From: Parus major
Taxonomy: Eukaryota > Chordata > Aves > Passeriformes > Paridae
NCBI RefSeq assembly: GCF_001522545.3
Contig: NC_031770.1
Location: forward strand, 22,585,635 to 22,649,634
DNA: 64,000 bases
Direction: 5' to 3'
A model generated the notes under the pieces. The model did no database searches, was not told the origin of the DNA, and saw only the letters and a list, made by a program, of their open reading frames with translations. This document shows, one piece after another, positions 1 to 13,018 of this stretch; the first letter of the stretch is position 1, and the number at the start of each line of letters is the position of its first letter. The position numbers and the translations under genes were made by a program.

Positions 1-112
1 AACGTCTGTATCATTTGACATTAAGAACTTAACCAAGGTGTTACAACTGGAACTCAGACTTCCTGCAGATCACCAGAGCATCCAAAACATGATTGTGAGA
101 ATATACCAAAGA

Positions 113-139
113 GGGGGGGGGCAGGGGGGGCGGGGGGGG
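113..139 (+). repeat. G-run cluster, possible G-quadruplex
   Basis: Three G runs of 9, 7 and 8 bases are separated by 'ca' and 'c'. Such DNA can fold into a G-quadruplex and is also prone to assembly and sequencing length errors. Confidence 0.7.
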
Positions 140-373
140 ATCATAGTATCAAAGAGCATCTTCTTATCTAAATTGCTTGGTTATGATAGAACAGAGTTTC
201 ATTAGTTTTGGAGCAGGAAAGGGAAAAGTTAGCCATCGTAAGATAAGAAACATAAGAACAACAACAGAGTATGTGTATTAAACAAGCTGTACCAACAAAG
301 ATTGTAATATCAAGTGGCTATATCAGCAACAAAATAGTTACCAGTACCAGAATGATCCTCATCTATCACATAC

Positions 374-608
374 CATTACTTCAGCTAACACAACTATATC
401 TGAGCAGAGCCTCTCCTCAGATGCTGGAGGTCCTCTCTTAATCATCAGCCTCATGAATTTGTTCCCTTTCCCTGGTCCATGTTCAGCTTCTTGCACCTTC
501 CAAGAAAAACTCCAGGAATTCAAATTCTCTTCTAAGGACAGGATTCTCTGTGCATGCATAATTATTCTTCTGTGCTCATTTCTGCATCTTTGAAATGCTT
601 CAGGAATA
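374..608 (-). CDS. Weak exon candidate at the left edge
   Basis: A minus-strand segment of 235 bases lies between a fair acceptor (aataaatgtcatgcag, ending at 609) and a good donor (ATG|gtatgt, 368-373). One frame is open throughout; it starts SIPEAFQRCRNEHRRIIMHA and ends DIVVLAEVM. An internal weaker donor (GGAAG|gtgcaa) lies in the middle. Codon choice is mixed and I recognise no domain. The acceptor has a poor pyrimidine tract, so chance is likely. Confidence 0.15.
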
Positions 609-3600
609 CTGCATGACATTTATTTTCAGAGAAAATGGCTTAGACAAACAGAGCATCTTACAGGTGAGATGCTATTCCACAGATAGATTACAAATTCCAA
701 AATTTATTAGTTTTTCACATGTAGGGTCCAAGGCTTTGGGTAACACATACAGTACAATGTGAGATTATGTTTAAATTGTCTTTGACTTGAGCTGCTGGTT
801 AGCTTCATCCCTGTCACACAAAGCAAATGGGTGCTCACACAAGAGAAGAGCACCAGTTACACCACGGCATGACCTGGGAGGTGCCTGCCTCGGCAGCCGC
901 ACCAAGCGCCTGCTCTCTGGCACTGACCGGAACGCAAACCCAGCTCCCTCGAGCAGGGCTCAGCTTGGCCCACCCAGAAGAAAATCCTGCTACACCTCAT
1001 ATCACATAGCCACCTCTTGTACTCTCCTTACTGAATTTGGAGAGCAACCCAGCTGGCAGTACAAGAGCCCCAGAGCTGCAGTAGAGCCCAACATTCCCCT
1101 TCACAGCTCTCCTATGCTCGTCTCCTTGGAAGGACAGCAGACGCTCACTCCCCATCTCTTTGTGACATTTGTCATTTTTGGAGGTCTCCTTCCAGACCAA
1201 GGACTTCTGGTGGCTTTTTGTGACCCCATACTTAGGATTTTTCTTCTTTTTTTACACTTGTGAACTGGGAGAGATGAAATGGGAGACAAGGAGGACTGGA
1301 GCTTCATACGGTATTGAATACAGGGGAGCACCACATATTTACACAACAGAACTTTCATGCTTTCTATTTTGTTTTCTGTTCCTTCACTAACAAGTACTGT
1401 CACCTGTTTTCATCAATCATTTCACTGCCATTTTTACAGGAAAACCACTGAGTCTCTTCCAGAGCAGTTAACACCTGGTGAAGCATTCATCAGGCAAGAA
1501 CCATATTGTGACTGCCCTCCTCCTCCTCCATGCGTTGCTTTCGTTTATCTACAAGCAATTTCCTCCAGCATTTTATCATCCAATCGTTCAGTACAAGAAG
1601 TTCTGAAACACATTTCAGCCAGCCCTTCTTTTCGTTGTTCTTAATACCTCAAGCCCACACTCCTGCAAAATTTCAGTTTCTTACTTAAAACTATGAGGTG
1701 ACTTAAACACTTCAAACAAAATCATTTCCAAAATTTATATCAATAAACAACTCTGTTTCCTTGAAAAAACCTCAAACTATTATTTCCCTTTGCAAAATTA
1801 CTTCAAACCAGACACTCTCCTAAAAGAAATTTCCCAATCACTCCAAAAAAAAATTCTAAGTGGGCACTCCTCATAATGAGCTTTAGCCCTAATTGTTCCA
1901 GTTTGGCAGAGTTGGGAACATGTCACAGCAAGATCTTGTCAACAGCCTGGTAACCTGATGATTGTGTCACACTAACATGCCAACCCTCTTCTAAGAAGAT
2001 GGAGCAGGAGCTCCACAGCTCAGGAAGCAGAACTATCAGAGCAAAAAAACCCCAACATGAAACAAATAAGCAGACAAACCTATAAGTCTACCAGCTACTT
2101 CTTGGCTCCAGATATTCCCTGCAGAAGGTGGGTGGGGAAAAAAAAACCCCAACCCATCCCACCCCTCTGCAGACTGACTCCTATGCACTGCCAAGAATAT
2201 TTTGAAAGACACAAAATGTATAATAACTTTTCAACTGAATATTAATTTCTGAATTGAAGGGAAACATCTTAAGGGCGAGTGGGAGTAAGGAATGATTCCT
2301 CCTCGGCACTGCCGCGCTATTTATTAAAGGCTGTGAATACCCACAAGAATTCAGCTTTGGCCTTTGCACTCCACACTAACAAGCTTAGTTTACTGGCATT
2401 CACAAAGCATATGAAGCTCTGCTTCAAATGATCCCTTTGAAAGAGACAATTACCAGACAACTGGAGATTGGATGACCATCAGAGCTAATTAAATTCTTAA
2501 GTCCTGTTTGTATTTTTATCCATATCTTTCTCACCATTCTTGCTGAGCAGGGGAATGGGTTGGCTTGGGAGGCCGAGGGAACAAAAATATGCCTTTCCCA
2601 CACCCCCATTCCCCTCCAGTTACAGATCTGTTTGGAACAAAACTTGAGACATGAAATCAATGCAGGCAGTGGTGGAATTCATCTTATTGTGACAGAAATA
2701 TTCCATTTTCCCTAGCTTATACTTTAAATTGCTTTCTGATATACCAGGTTATTATTTTTTTTTTTTAGCCTCTTTCGTTCCTTACCTAATTAAATGCCAT
2801 GCCATTCAGCTTTTACAATTACTTTTACCATTTTCAGAAGAACATTTCTCAACTTTCTATGAAGAATTTATTCCCCACAAGTATTAGCTCCACTGACTAT
2901 TTTCTTCTTCATTATATTAAAAGCTCTTAGCCATCCCTGTAGTAATCTTCTCTCTAACACTGACTTTTCTGTAGGGTGGGTATTATTTGTCAATCCTCAG
3001 TTTCCTTTCTGAGTATTCCACATAAGTAGCGCAGGAGAGGAGAAAGAGCAATGCTTTTTAATACCTCAGTGCCTTCAGCAGGCAAGCAAGGAAGAAGGGC
3101 TAGGCACAATTTATGGATACTTTTCTTGTAACAAATTCAGAGTTCGCATTTATTACTTGCAAAGATAACAACGATATTCCCAGAAAGGTCTCTTGACTAA
3201 GCTACAACTATTTCACCCATTTACCCTCCAGGTAGAGACAAGCAGCCTCTGAGGCTTGGAGTACTGGCTTCTACAATTCCTCTTCAAAGACGACCTCAGT
3301 TTTGGAGCAGGTGTGTTCCCAGCCCCGTAAGGTCAGTTCAAGGTACTGCCCACACTAAATGCAGGTCCATCTGCACAGCACTCTCTCCGGTTTGCCAACT
3401 TGTGACAAAGCACCCAGAAAGCCTTAAAGAGGTGCTTTATTGATACAGAAGTGGCAACAAGAAGCAAGTTCATCCTGCTTAATGCTTATTTGAGGGAAAT
3501 ATAAACAAACCCCCACAGATCAGAGTAACGCCTCCCTTCCTAGGAAGGCTAAACATAATTATTTGGCAAGTGGGGGTTTATTTGTTTCAGTTGGTTTTGG

Positions 3601-6214
3601 GGTTTTGTTTATTTTATGAACAACCTTGGGGGGAAGAAGGAGGGTGTGAGAAGAACAGAAGAGCAAGTAAGAAAAGGGTAATTTAAATAATTTAACAGCT
3701 AAGGCTTTATTTCTGACCAAACTGCCATCTTGTTTCTTAGCAGGACAGGAGGAAGGAGTTTTCACTGAGTGCCTAACAAGCACCGGGGAATGAATCTTCT
3801 CTGTGGCAGGCACAGTACATCACTAGAGCATCTTCTCTTGTGAATTTTAAGTAGGAAACACTGTGAAGATGATGATAAACTTGCTTGTCATCTACGTGTC
3901 TGTCTTGCCAACTGACCAAGAAATCTTTCAGGATTACTGTAACATTACCAAGCATCACGCCTCCAACTGAAAGCAATGTATGCCTGACCTTTTCATACCA
4001 CTTTCAAGTCTATCACAGATAGAGCTTGAATTATTGTCCCAGACAATGATTCAACAGGCTCTGACCACACTTCCCTATGATCCCACTGGCACCCTGGCAC
4101 AGTGTTTTGCATGAAGGTGAAGGAACTGGGGGGCTCAACAAGAGGACCCAAAGGATAACATTTCATGTCGCAATTTTGTCTGAGGTCACAGTGACCTGAA
4201 TCTAGCATGAATTATGCATAATTGTCCTCCAAGCAAGTGGAGCTGCACCAACTGAACATGGTAAGTTTTAGTTGCTAGGAGGTGGCAGTGAACATATTCT
4301 CAAGTCCTGTTTACTTGAGCCATTGAGGTTTCCTCTCTGGAATAACCTTCTACAGTCTGCCCATTGGTTTATCTCTCCTTGAGACATCAGACCACAGCTA
4401 AATTCTGTGATTTCCCATCTGCTGTCATTTAGAGAAGCCTCTATGAATTATCTCTCCAAATAGCCTGCAAAAGACCTCCAACACCTTCAGAGTAAGCTCA
4501 TATCTTTAAACAAACCAGATAACATGATTAGCACAAATCCCCTTCAGAAGTCTTGCATTCAGACGTGCTGGTGTTCAGATGACCACTTACCAAGTTCTGC
4601 ATCCCAAACCCCACAAGCCAGCACAGCAGATAGAACATCAGTACCACTTCACAGAGCTTTTCAGTTTGTTCTCTGCCCCAAAAGACTTATCTCAATGGAC
4701 ATACAATATTGACTTGTTCATCAATATTTATTATCAATTGCTTTACATAGATATTAAGTTTCAGAGTGTGCTATCTGGAAATCTTGGCTGCTCCAGATCA
4801 TGCTTTTAAAGACTTACTCTATAATTCTCCTATCAGTTTGTAGGAGATGCATGTCTGTCTTCTGATTTAGGAACACATAAACAGATTTTTCATGGTTATC
4901 TTAGCTAAGATTGGACTTAGGCTATTTATTTATTGCATTGTTTACACACACTGTGAACCACCCCATGAGGAAATGGAGAAATAAAACCAGCCTCCTCCTT
5001 TAGACCACATCACGTCTGACACCGTTTCTCCTCACAGATCAACTCAAGTTTTGTTTGTTTTATTGAGAAAGAAAGTAAGCAAACACAAACTTCAGTTTTT
5101 CATCATTTACTGAACCTATGGCATACCAGACTCATTTATCATCAGGCCTTAGACTCAAGCTGAAATGCTAATTAGAGACAAAAAAAAAAGTAATGCTTTT
5201 CCAATAATTAGTAGGCAAGCAATTCTCAGAACAGTGTTATCAGATTTATCACAGGATTCTGGAAAGAAGATGGTGATGCTGACACACTCGTGGTTTCCCT
5301 TCTGTTCACTTTTCATTTACAGCAGATTCTAACCTCTGGATTATCTACTCAAGACATCTGACTGGTAGAGTAATTTGTAACTCTGAGCAGCATGGATGTT
5401 CCCCACTGAAACACCCTTGGGAACTGCCCAAGCAACAGCAGCTACAAGCAGTACAACCAGAGAATGGAGAAGCCATGGACCTCAGACATTTTTAGTTCTG
5501 ACTGTGGACTTCATGACTGAAAAATGCAACCAAAAATGGCATTTCTAACAACCCTCATCACTGCAAACACCAGATAACATAAGCAGGAGCTGTAGAATGG
5601 GAGTGAGGATGGACTGTGAGTTGATTTTAAAAAAGCTAAGATAGGAGGTAAAAAGAACTTCAGCAGAGATGAAAGGTGAGAGACACTGAAGTGTGTTGAT
5701 CAGATCAGAGGCAAAAGCAGCTCAGGCAACACCAGCCAGACCTCAGTGGGCAGTGCTTCAGCATCTCTCACTCAGAGTAAGCAGCTTAGGGATCTCCCCA
5801 AAGCTTCAACACAGCCAGACACAAGGGAAGGTACAGCAGGGGCACGAGTCTCCCAAGAATCCCTGCCATGGTGACACCCATGCCCACTCTGAAAGCACAG
5901 TGGCACATGGTGAGGGGGAAGGCTGGTGCTACCACTGTGTGGCCTGCAGGTCCTGAAGAGATGCTGAGCCTTGTCCTTGCTCGCCTGCGCTTAGCTCCAA
6001 TGGCACACACCTGCACCCATGCTAAGGAAACAACATTACTCCTCCTGGCCAAACCTCATGGCCTTTAACTTAGGTGTGGGCTGCAAAACTTGTGTAGCAC
6101 CAGGGCCTTCCAAACAGCCCTCCCCCAAGACTGCACCCACAGGAGGAAAACACAAACCTGCAGGAGTGTTAGGTAGGTGTTCAACAGCAGCTCCATCTGA
6201 TAAAGATTTCAAAC

Positions 6215-6257
6215 AGAGACCTCCCAGGTCTCTATTTGAAGAGACCTATTTGAAGAC
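6215..6257. repeat. Hairpin plus short tandem repeat
   Basis: agagacct-ccc-aggtctct (6215-6233) is a perfect 8-bp stem with a 3-base loop. It runs into two near-identical 13-base units (ctatttgaagaga, cctatttgaagac; 6232-6257). It looks like a local slippage product. Confidence 0.6.
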
Positions 6258-7301
6258 TATTAAAATATTTTCTCCTATGTATGAACAACCTTGCATTTCT
6301 TCCTTCATCTTCATCAATGGAGAATTCTTATTACTGTTCTTCAGTTAAAAGACAATAAGAATGAATAACGTATAACGAAGGCACTGCACACATGATTTAA
6401 AGTTGCCTCTGAATACCAAATGCACAGATTTGTTTTCCTTCAGATGTCAAGAATCAGGCTAGAACAACAATAATATGATTTTGGCTTGTACAAAACAATG
6501 TTTTATTTTTTTAATAGGCAACGGTCAAACATAAAAAAAATAAATTTAAATCCAATTGTCCTTCTGAGAGATTTCAAGACTAGCCTTCTGGAAAAGCAGT
6601 AACTGCACAAGACAAAAGATAATCAAGAGTACTGTTTCTGTCATGTTCTTAGCATTTCTGGACTGAAAATTCAGGCTATAAGAAAAGTCTGTATCAGATG
6701 CTGTACCAGGTAACAACAGCATGAAAATCTCAATCTTTGAAAAGGTTAAGAGCTTCAGTAAGCCTAATTTTTAATTTTTTTATTTTTTAAATATTGAGGC
6801 TCCTGGTATAGATTTGATTTTCATTTTAGTTTATTTACATGACATTGCTTTGGAGGAAGACCATTTCACATAAAAATCTTAAGCCATTCTTTACCTCATC
6901 TTTCCCTGCATTAATGTCTCTGGTAATGCAGGACCCAGATCAGTTTATGCAGTCTCATGCTATCCTACTAGTATATTTTCCAGCAATGCCTAGCTACGTC
7001 AAATGCTGCATGCCTCTCCCTTTTCTACATTAGTTTAGCCAGTGGCTTGATTTCCACTGGGACAGAGGTAATTTTCTTTCTGGTAGTTGGTACAGTGCTG
7101 TGTTTTGGATTTAGGATGAGAGGGAATATCATCCCTCACATTTTAGTTGTTGCTAAGTAGTGCTCACTCTTAGTCAAGGACTTTTAAGTTTTTACATATT
7201 TTGCCAGTGCAGAGGTGCACAAGAAGCTGGCAGGGAGCACAGCCAGGACAGCTGAGCTGAACTGGCCAAAGGGATATCCCACACCACAGAACCATCGTGC
7301 T

Positions 7302-7310
7302 CAGTATACA
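7302..7310 (+). promoter_or_regulatory. LTR TATA-like element
   Basis: The cagtataca stretch sits where family members carry cagtatataa, marking the U3 promoter of the LTR. The copy has a change that weakens the TATA box. Confidence 0.5.
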
Positions 7311-7451
7311 CACTGGGGGGAGGACTGCTGCTCAGGGACTGGCTGGGCATGTGGAAGTAGGGGACCAGCTGTGGTGTGTAACACTTGTCCTTCTCTCTTT
7401 GTTATCTCCCCTTTCCTTACAGTTATTGTTTTATTTTACTTTATTACAGTT

Positions 7452-7457
7452 ATTAAA
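7452..7457 (+). terminator. LTR polyadenylation signal
   Basis: The attaaa hexamer lies about 105 bases from the LTR end, as expected for the R region of this LTR family. It could polyadenylate plus-strand transcripts entering the element. Confidence 0.5.
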
Positions 7458-10072
7458 CTGTTCTTAAGCCATGGCTTTTACCTTTTCTGATTCTCCTCCC
7501 CATCCCACCAGAGTGTGGCTGTGTAGTACTTAGTTGCTGGCTGAGGTTAAGCCATGCCACCAAGTCCAGATTCAAGAGTGGACTGACATTCCTCTGCACA
7601 CTGGAAGTTTCGGCTGCAATCTCATTAAATCCCAAGTTCTCTCTTGGAGAATCCTCCCCGAGTTCTGCAAGGCTAAAATGGTCTTAATAGACCATAGACT
7701 AATTGCAATGCCCTGCTCCTTCGAGACCTCCTGGCATTTTTCCAGAAGGAAGACGGCATAGTCATCTTCCTTCACAGAGACCTTGAATTATCAAACTTTT
7801 CTGACACTTTCTGAAGCCCTGCAAGTGTGAGCCATCACTCCCCAGTGACCTTCTGACACACAGATAATGTGTTCTTCTCAAAAAACAATTACAGTGGTTT
7901 TGCACAATACAAATACCTGTGGAAAACAGAGTGCTGGTCTGGTGTGCCTTACTTCCACAGCCAGCTCCAGCCTCCCCTTTTGGCCCCTGGTGTGTACCAG
8001 TAGAAGCCACAAGCCAGGAGTGGTCTCCTTCCCCACCAAGACACCAAGAGCTGATGATGAATGGAGAAAATGTTTCTGTGCTTGTACAAGAAGAGAAACA
8101 CCTCTCTGGTACTCTGTGCACAGACAGTGCTGAGGCAGCTGGTCGTGTCCCTCTACATTGATCAGCAAACCACAGTACAAGTACACAGCATAGTCCTGAG
8201 ATCCATTTGATAAATTATTATGTCCTTATTTCCAATGGATACACCTGTTCTTGTCAAGAAAGCCTGAACATGAGATTTGGATGATTTATTCACTAGTGTG
8301 AGCTATGAAGTCCTGAACTGAAAAATATTTCGTACGGTAAAACATACAGAACTAGTAATTTTCTCTGGATAACACAGGACTACTTAAGACATAAAATCCT
8401 GGGATGGATGGACATTAGATCGCTCTAATTCAAGGTTTCTGGTGAGTCTGGAGAGAAAGAGGTGATTTGGCAGTCCTCACAGACATCCATTCTTTTCAAA
8501 GCACAAATATCAAGTGCAGTCTGTACAATTTCTTCAGCGGTAACAGACATGCAGTTTCACTCTACAGTCTGTGGTTGATGACTATTTTTACATCTTTATG
8601 GGGTTACACAGTCCATTCAACCTGAGACAAAAATGGTAGTGTAACTCTGTGGACATGACTTTACTGGTCTGCTGTCCCAGGCATAGACCTTTTACACAAG
8701 CACAAGAACAGTGTATTTTATATGCCCACAATAATAGAACACTGAGCCACTGAGAAGTTTCTGGTTTGTGTTACCTGAAAAATTTTGTTTATGTTAAATC
8801 ACCATCACCTACTTCTTCCAGATCTCACTTCTATTTCTCTGCTTCAATAGGCTCTCTTATCCTCAATAAAAATAGAAACTTTGGCAAGAGTTTGGCAAGT
8901 AGGTTCATTTCAATTTTAGCCATGTCCTCAAATGGATAAATTGCTTCTGTTAATATCAGAAGGAGGTTGCCCTGGACTTGAGAATGTCACAATTTCCAGG
9001 GAGTTCCTGTCTTTTGGAAGGTCCTAAATGGAAAGACTTTGGCTAAAATGGGAAATCCTAACATAATTCAGGATTTTGACTCCATCCCAATGCTTAAAGG
9101 ACCACCACAGACAACCAGCTCTAGGCTCACAGGGCTGTTAGCACCTACTTTGTTTCTAATAAGCAAGGTAAGCAAAGACCCTCACAGCTCCCACTCGTCA
9201 ATCTGGTGAAGGAGCAAGAAAAGAGTTCTTACCATCCCCACCAGGTGCTTTAAAAAAAAAAATCATCATCCATGTGAATCAAGTAACTCACCGAATGATT
9301 CATGGCTGTCATATCTGAATAAAAAATTACCCCATCAATATGCAGAATAGAAAAATAAAAAAATTACACTGCAGATGATTAGAGCAAAATGCATGAGTAT
9401 TATGGATTCTGAATTCTGTCTTAATGGATGACAGACTTGCTGCATCTCCTTAACATTGGGAGAAAAAAAATATCTCTTTGGTGGCATAGCACCAGCCTTT
9501 GCAAAAAGGGTAAAAATAACATGCAGCACAAGAGACAGGAATCCAACACATTAGGTAATCTGTGATGAGAACTCTACGAAAAAAGCAGATAATACTAAAC
9601 TAGTTAACCAAAAAATCCCCAACAAAGCAGCCATTTACAGATCAAAAGAATACCTGCCTATGTGTTTCAAATTAAAAACCAACTGAAATGACATGTATGA
9701 AATGCCATTTTAAAATAAGCAAAGAACCAGATACACAAGATGATCTGGATTTGCCCACCCTCTTAGACATACTGGATTTTAACATTCACAGAGTGCTGAA
9801 GCAAACACCCCACCACTTTTATCTGGATTTGATGTTGCATTTGGCATAAAACTTTCATGTTCAGAAAGAGACTTGGCTTGACAGCAGATGGAGTATTCCA
9901 TTAAAATGGAAATGAGTGGCAATGTGTGCCCACCCTCCCAGTCAAAAGCAGAAAACCACTTCTCAGTAGTATCTGCCCATAGATCACAACATGCTCACAC
10001 CAAGCTTGCTCACAAAATATTTTTTCCTTACTCCTGTCCAAAACTGTTCTTCTTGATAAGCAAATTATGTAA

Positions 10073-10119
10073 TTAAAAAAAGAAAAAAAGAAAAAGAAAA
10101 ACAAAACAAAAGAAAAAAC
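10073..10119 (+). repeat. A-rich low-complexity tract
   Basis: This is a run of A-rich units broken by single G or C (aaaaaaag, aaaaag, aaaac). It is simple sequence and shows no link to a recognised retroposon body. Confidence 0.7.
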
Positions 10120-10716
10120 TCCCCAGCCTCAAGAATTCATTTATCCAGAAAAGTGTATGAAAACAGTAACAGCAAGAAGTGACTATTTCAAGTTAAGGGT
10201 AACTAGGAAGAAGAGAAGCTTGGTTCACTTTATAAAAAACGTTATGTGGTAATATTAAAAAAATAAAGAGAAAAAACAGAGTATACATTAATTATAATGG
10301 TTCTGTGGTTCTCCTAGATTTCAATTAGAAACCACTTTATTTACAGCTCTTGGCTCAGCAGCAGACAACCCAAGGAGAACATTTTTTATAGTGCAATTTC
10401 TAATGCAAATAAAAGTAAAGGCAACCCTAGAGTGGTTTGCTAACTTATATAATGAGACAGGAAACAAATGGTACATGTGAATAATGATCATGTCAAATGC
10501 ATTCAGAAAGACCACAGGACTCAAATAATAAATTCTCTGACAAGTACATTTACCTCAAAGAACTATCTAACAAAGTCCTTTTTTCCCCCATAAATACATA
10601 AACACTTTCTCCTAAGATCTCATTTTAATAATAATTTAAATCTACATTCCACAAAATTATAAAGTCAAACCCATTCTCTCCACTCCCAAAATGAGAAGTG
10701 ACCACTAGAGATAGAA

Positions 10717-11427
10717 ATGTGTCTTTTCTGCTCAGAAAGGTCACATTTACTGACTTCAACCAGACTGAAGAACAGTTTTAAGACGCAAGCTGGGGTCTGC
10801 CCAGGCAGCCCCTTTTGCACTATTTGCAGCTGCAGCAGCACACAGGAAGGTGAAGGGAAGTATAAGGAAACTCCTGTGGTTTCTCCCACAAAATCCCGAT
10901 GTGGGAGAAACTACTGCACACAAGCAGGCAAAATGCAACTGAATTCTTCCTCAGAATGGCTGAAATGTCTCCCTGAAATCAGGGCAGGTTCACCAAGGAC
11001 TGACCTCACGTGTTCAAGCCACCAGCTCAACTTTGTCACCACAACCGTTTTGGTGACAGGGCTGAGGTGCAGCCCCTCACAGATGGCACCACTCCCTCCT
11101 CAGATGCCAACAGCCCAGGCTGCAGTGACACCACCCTCACCCTTCTACCCCCCAGCTCACAGTGAACAGCCAGAAAAAAACAATCCAGTCATGAACAGCA
11201 GACCTGCTTGCTCCGTCAAAGGGTTCACACGAAGACATTATTTCTCCTACAGTTTCCCCTTCACAAAGGACCTCATCCAACAGACTTGTCCAACTTGCTG
11301 TAGTTTTATTCAAAATGTAACATCATACGTGGAAATTCCTACAGCCATTTTAAATTTAATTCTTAAAACAGAAACAAAAGAATTTTTTTCCTGGTTTAAC
11401 AGCACTTTTCCAATCTGTGCCAGATAA
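10717..11427 (+). other. Longest open frame in the window (236 codons), function unknown
   Basis: An ATG-started frame of 236 codons lies on the plus strand. The predicted peptide is rich in Ser, Thr, Pro and Cys, with no signal peptide, membrane span or motif that I recognise. Its codon choice follows the local base composition, and stop-free runs of this kind occur by chance in a window this size. No upstream CpG patch or promoter feature accompanies it. I list it because it is the longest frame, not because I think it is a gene. Confidence 0.12.
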
Positions 11428-12530
11428 AGAATTTTCATCTTTTCAAATTCACAAGGTTGTGTTGAACACTTGCATGCCCTCTCAAATGCTACTTCCTTCC
11501 CTGGCTTGTTGGTTCACTTAAGGAAGAACCACCTACATTTTGGGCTACCATTTGACAGAACACTTTGAAGGAATTTCTAATACCACAGAAAATGCCTAAC
11601 AGCAGCATCTGTCAGCAGCACAGGAGGGATCTACCTGTAGACATGTGCTCATATGCTAGTGAGCACTTCACTGAAAGAAGTAAGAGACGTGTTACTTTCT
11701 GCAACCCATATAACTACAGGATTACAGTTTCAATCTGTATTTTGCTCTTAACAGAGAGAAGATTCTAGAGATGATCTTGTATTGCCGTCATTAATGGCCT
11801 TGTAAAGTCTGGCATCTGGAAGAGGAAGAAATGCAGATCTTTATTTCTTTAAGATGTAGCATGCATTCAAGTCTGTAAAAAACACTTTGCACTGGGGCAA
11901 ACTATATTTAAATGGGTCTTCTGATAAATGCCTTCATTATCACCCTCCAAAGATGCCCTACCTGGTAACTGTGGGTAGAACCATGCAACTGATACCACCA
12001 ACGGCTCAGCTGGCTCATGTCTCTAGGCTTCCTCTACTGCCAGTATAAGAAAGAAGAAAACAAAACAAAAAAACAAAATACAAGAAAAAGTTTCTAGAAG
12101 AGAATGTGACCAGAGCACTGAAATTCAGTGCTGAGCTGCCCTAGCAAGGACAAGTCAGTTGTCCAAGGAAATTAGCTAGTCCAATCAGAAGCATAAACTT
12201 AGGACAACTTGGAACATTCTACTATTGATACTTCTGTCTTTTGAAATGAACTGCAACAGCAGTAGGTTCAGTTAAGCCTTTTTTGCAGCTACCCATTATC
12301 AGCGCACTAGGGACATCATCTCGTTTGTAGAGGAGCTACAGTACGTTGTTAATGAAGACAAGGTTACAGGAAAGCAGGCTGTGATGAGGCAGATGCAAGT
12401 GGTACAAAACACAGAGGAGGGAAAACTCTGTGCCAGGCAAACATGAAAGATCTAATACTTTCCTGCTATTCTAGAGATAAACCACAAGAGAGCCACCTCT
12501 GGAATTGTATTTAACACTGGAACACACCAA

Positions 12531-12547
12531 ACCCACCCACCCACCCA
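12531..12547 (+). repeat. (ACCC)n microsatellite
   Basis: Four copies of accc stand just left of the CpG-rich patch. Confidence 0.75.
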
Positions 12548-12610
12548 GCTGAAAGCCCCCGAACACACAGAGCTGCCCACCCACAGCAAACCACCTCAAG
12601 AAGCACCTCC

Positions 12611-12830
12611 ATCAGAACGGCCGCGGAACGTACCAAAGCGCCGCGCGTGCTGCCAGGCCACCGCGGCAGCAAACGCCGTGGCACGCTGCAAAAGCCCCAG
12701 GTGCACCACGGACAAGCCACCGAGCAGCCAGCCCTTCCCACTGGACAGCATTGTGAGGGGAAAATTTTACGAGGATCTCAGCAGCCCTTAAAGCCGCTGT
12801 CGTGTCTGGAAAAAAAAATCCTAACGCACG
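12611..12830. promoter_or_regulatory. Isolated CpG-rich patch (orphan mini CpG island)
   Basis: About 20 CpGs lie in 220 bases, 14 of them in 12611-12720, including gccgcgg, gcgccgcgcgtgc and ccaccgcggc. The DNA on both sides is CpG-poor and AT-rich. Minus-strand frames of 93 codons (12612-12893) and 76 codons (12511-12741) cover it, but their peptides are Arg, Ala, Trp and Cys-rich in the way GC-rich DNA gives by chance. Such orphan islands often mark enhancers, alternative promoters or promoters of non-coding RNAs. No TATA box or Kozak-supported coding start stands out. Confidence 0.45.
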
Positions 12831-12996
12831 GTACCACTCCCACAAAAAAGGGATTGAGCTTGTTCTTATATAAGTATGTATATTATTTAACACTCGAAAA
12901 CAACAGTTCCATCACATCTATGCAGAACCAGACGCGGTGAAGAGCTGAGAGTGGGGAAAAAAAATAAAGTAATTTCTACTCTATTGTATTCGTCCA

Positions 12997-13018
12997 TTTT
13001 GTTTGTTTGTTTGTTTGT
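12997..13018 (+). repeat. (TTTG)n microsatellite
   Basis: Five uninterrupted tttg units form a short, potentially length-variable repeat. Confidence 0.8.

Larger units (their letters stand above)
140..7042. other. Unique non-coding DNA left of the LTR
   Basis: Apart from the weak exon candidate at 374-608 and the hairpin at 6215, I see only short chance frames and simple tracts. Strong isolated minus-strand donors (4567-4572, gtaagt; 2781-2786, gtaagg) occur without a convincing full exon. Confidence 0.6.
7043..7559 (+). mobile_element. Solo LTR of an avian endogenous retrovirus
   Basis: About 517 bases, starting TGG and ending CCA, match the LTR family common in neoavian and passerine genomes. 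It shows the family's landmarks in order: ttccactgggacagaggtaa near the start; gtacagtgctgtgttttgga; ttttagttgttgctaagtag; cacaagaagctggcaggga; a TATA-like cagtataca (7302-7310); a C/T-rich stretch after the R-region start; an attaaa polyadenylation signal (7452-7457); and the terminal gttgctggctgaggttaagc. No internal gag, pol or env sequence or second LTR follows, so it is a solo LTR left by recombination. I see no clean 5-bp target duplication (gccag before, ccaag after), which suggests an old insertion with drift. I recall such LTRs as ERVL- or ERVK-type in zebra finch libraries but cannot name the exact subfamily. Confidence 0.88.

Noticed and set aside
3773..3976. 67-codon minus-strand frame with a protein-like composition
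   Set aside because: No convincing donor and no family recognised; similar frames are expected by chance.
4567..4680. Minus-strand exon with strong donor TTG|gtaagt and a hydrophobic open frame
   Set aside because: The only acceptor available (cttttggggcag) lacks a pyrimidine tract and the peptide is generic. I keep only the donor as an observation.
9233..9314. Minus-strand exon with excellent acceptor (tttttattcag) and donor (ATG|gtaaga)
   Set aside because: An 11-base T run inside shifts the best frame onto a TAA, and the other two frames have earlier stops, so it cannot be a coding exon as it stands.
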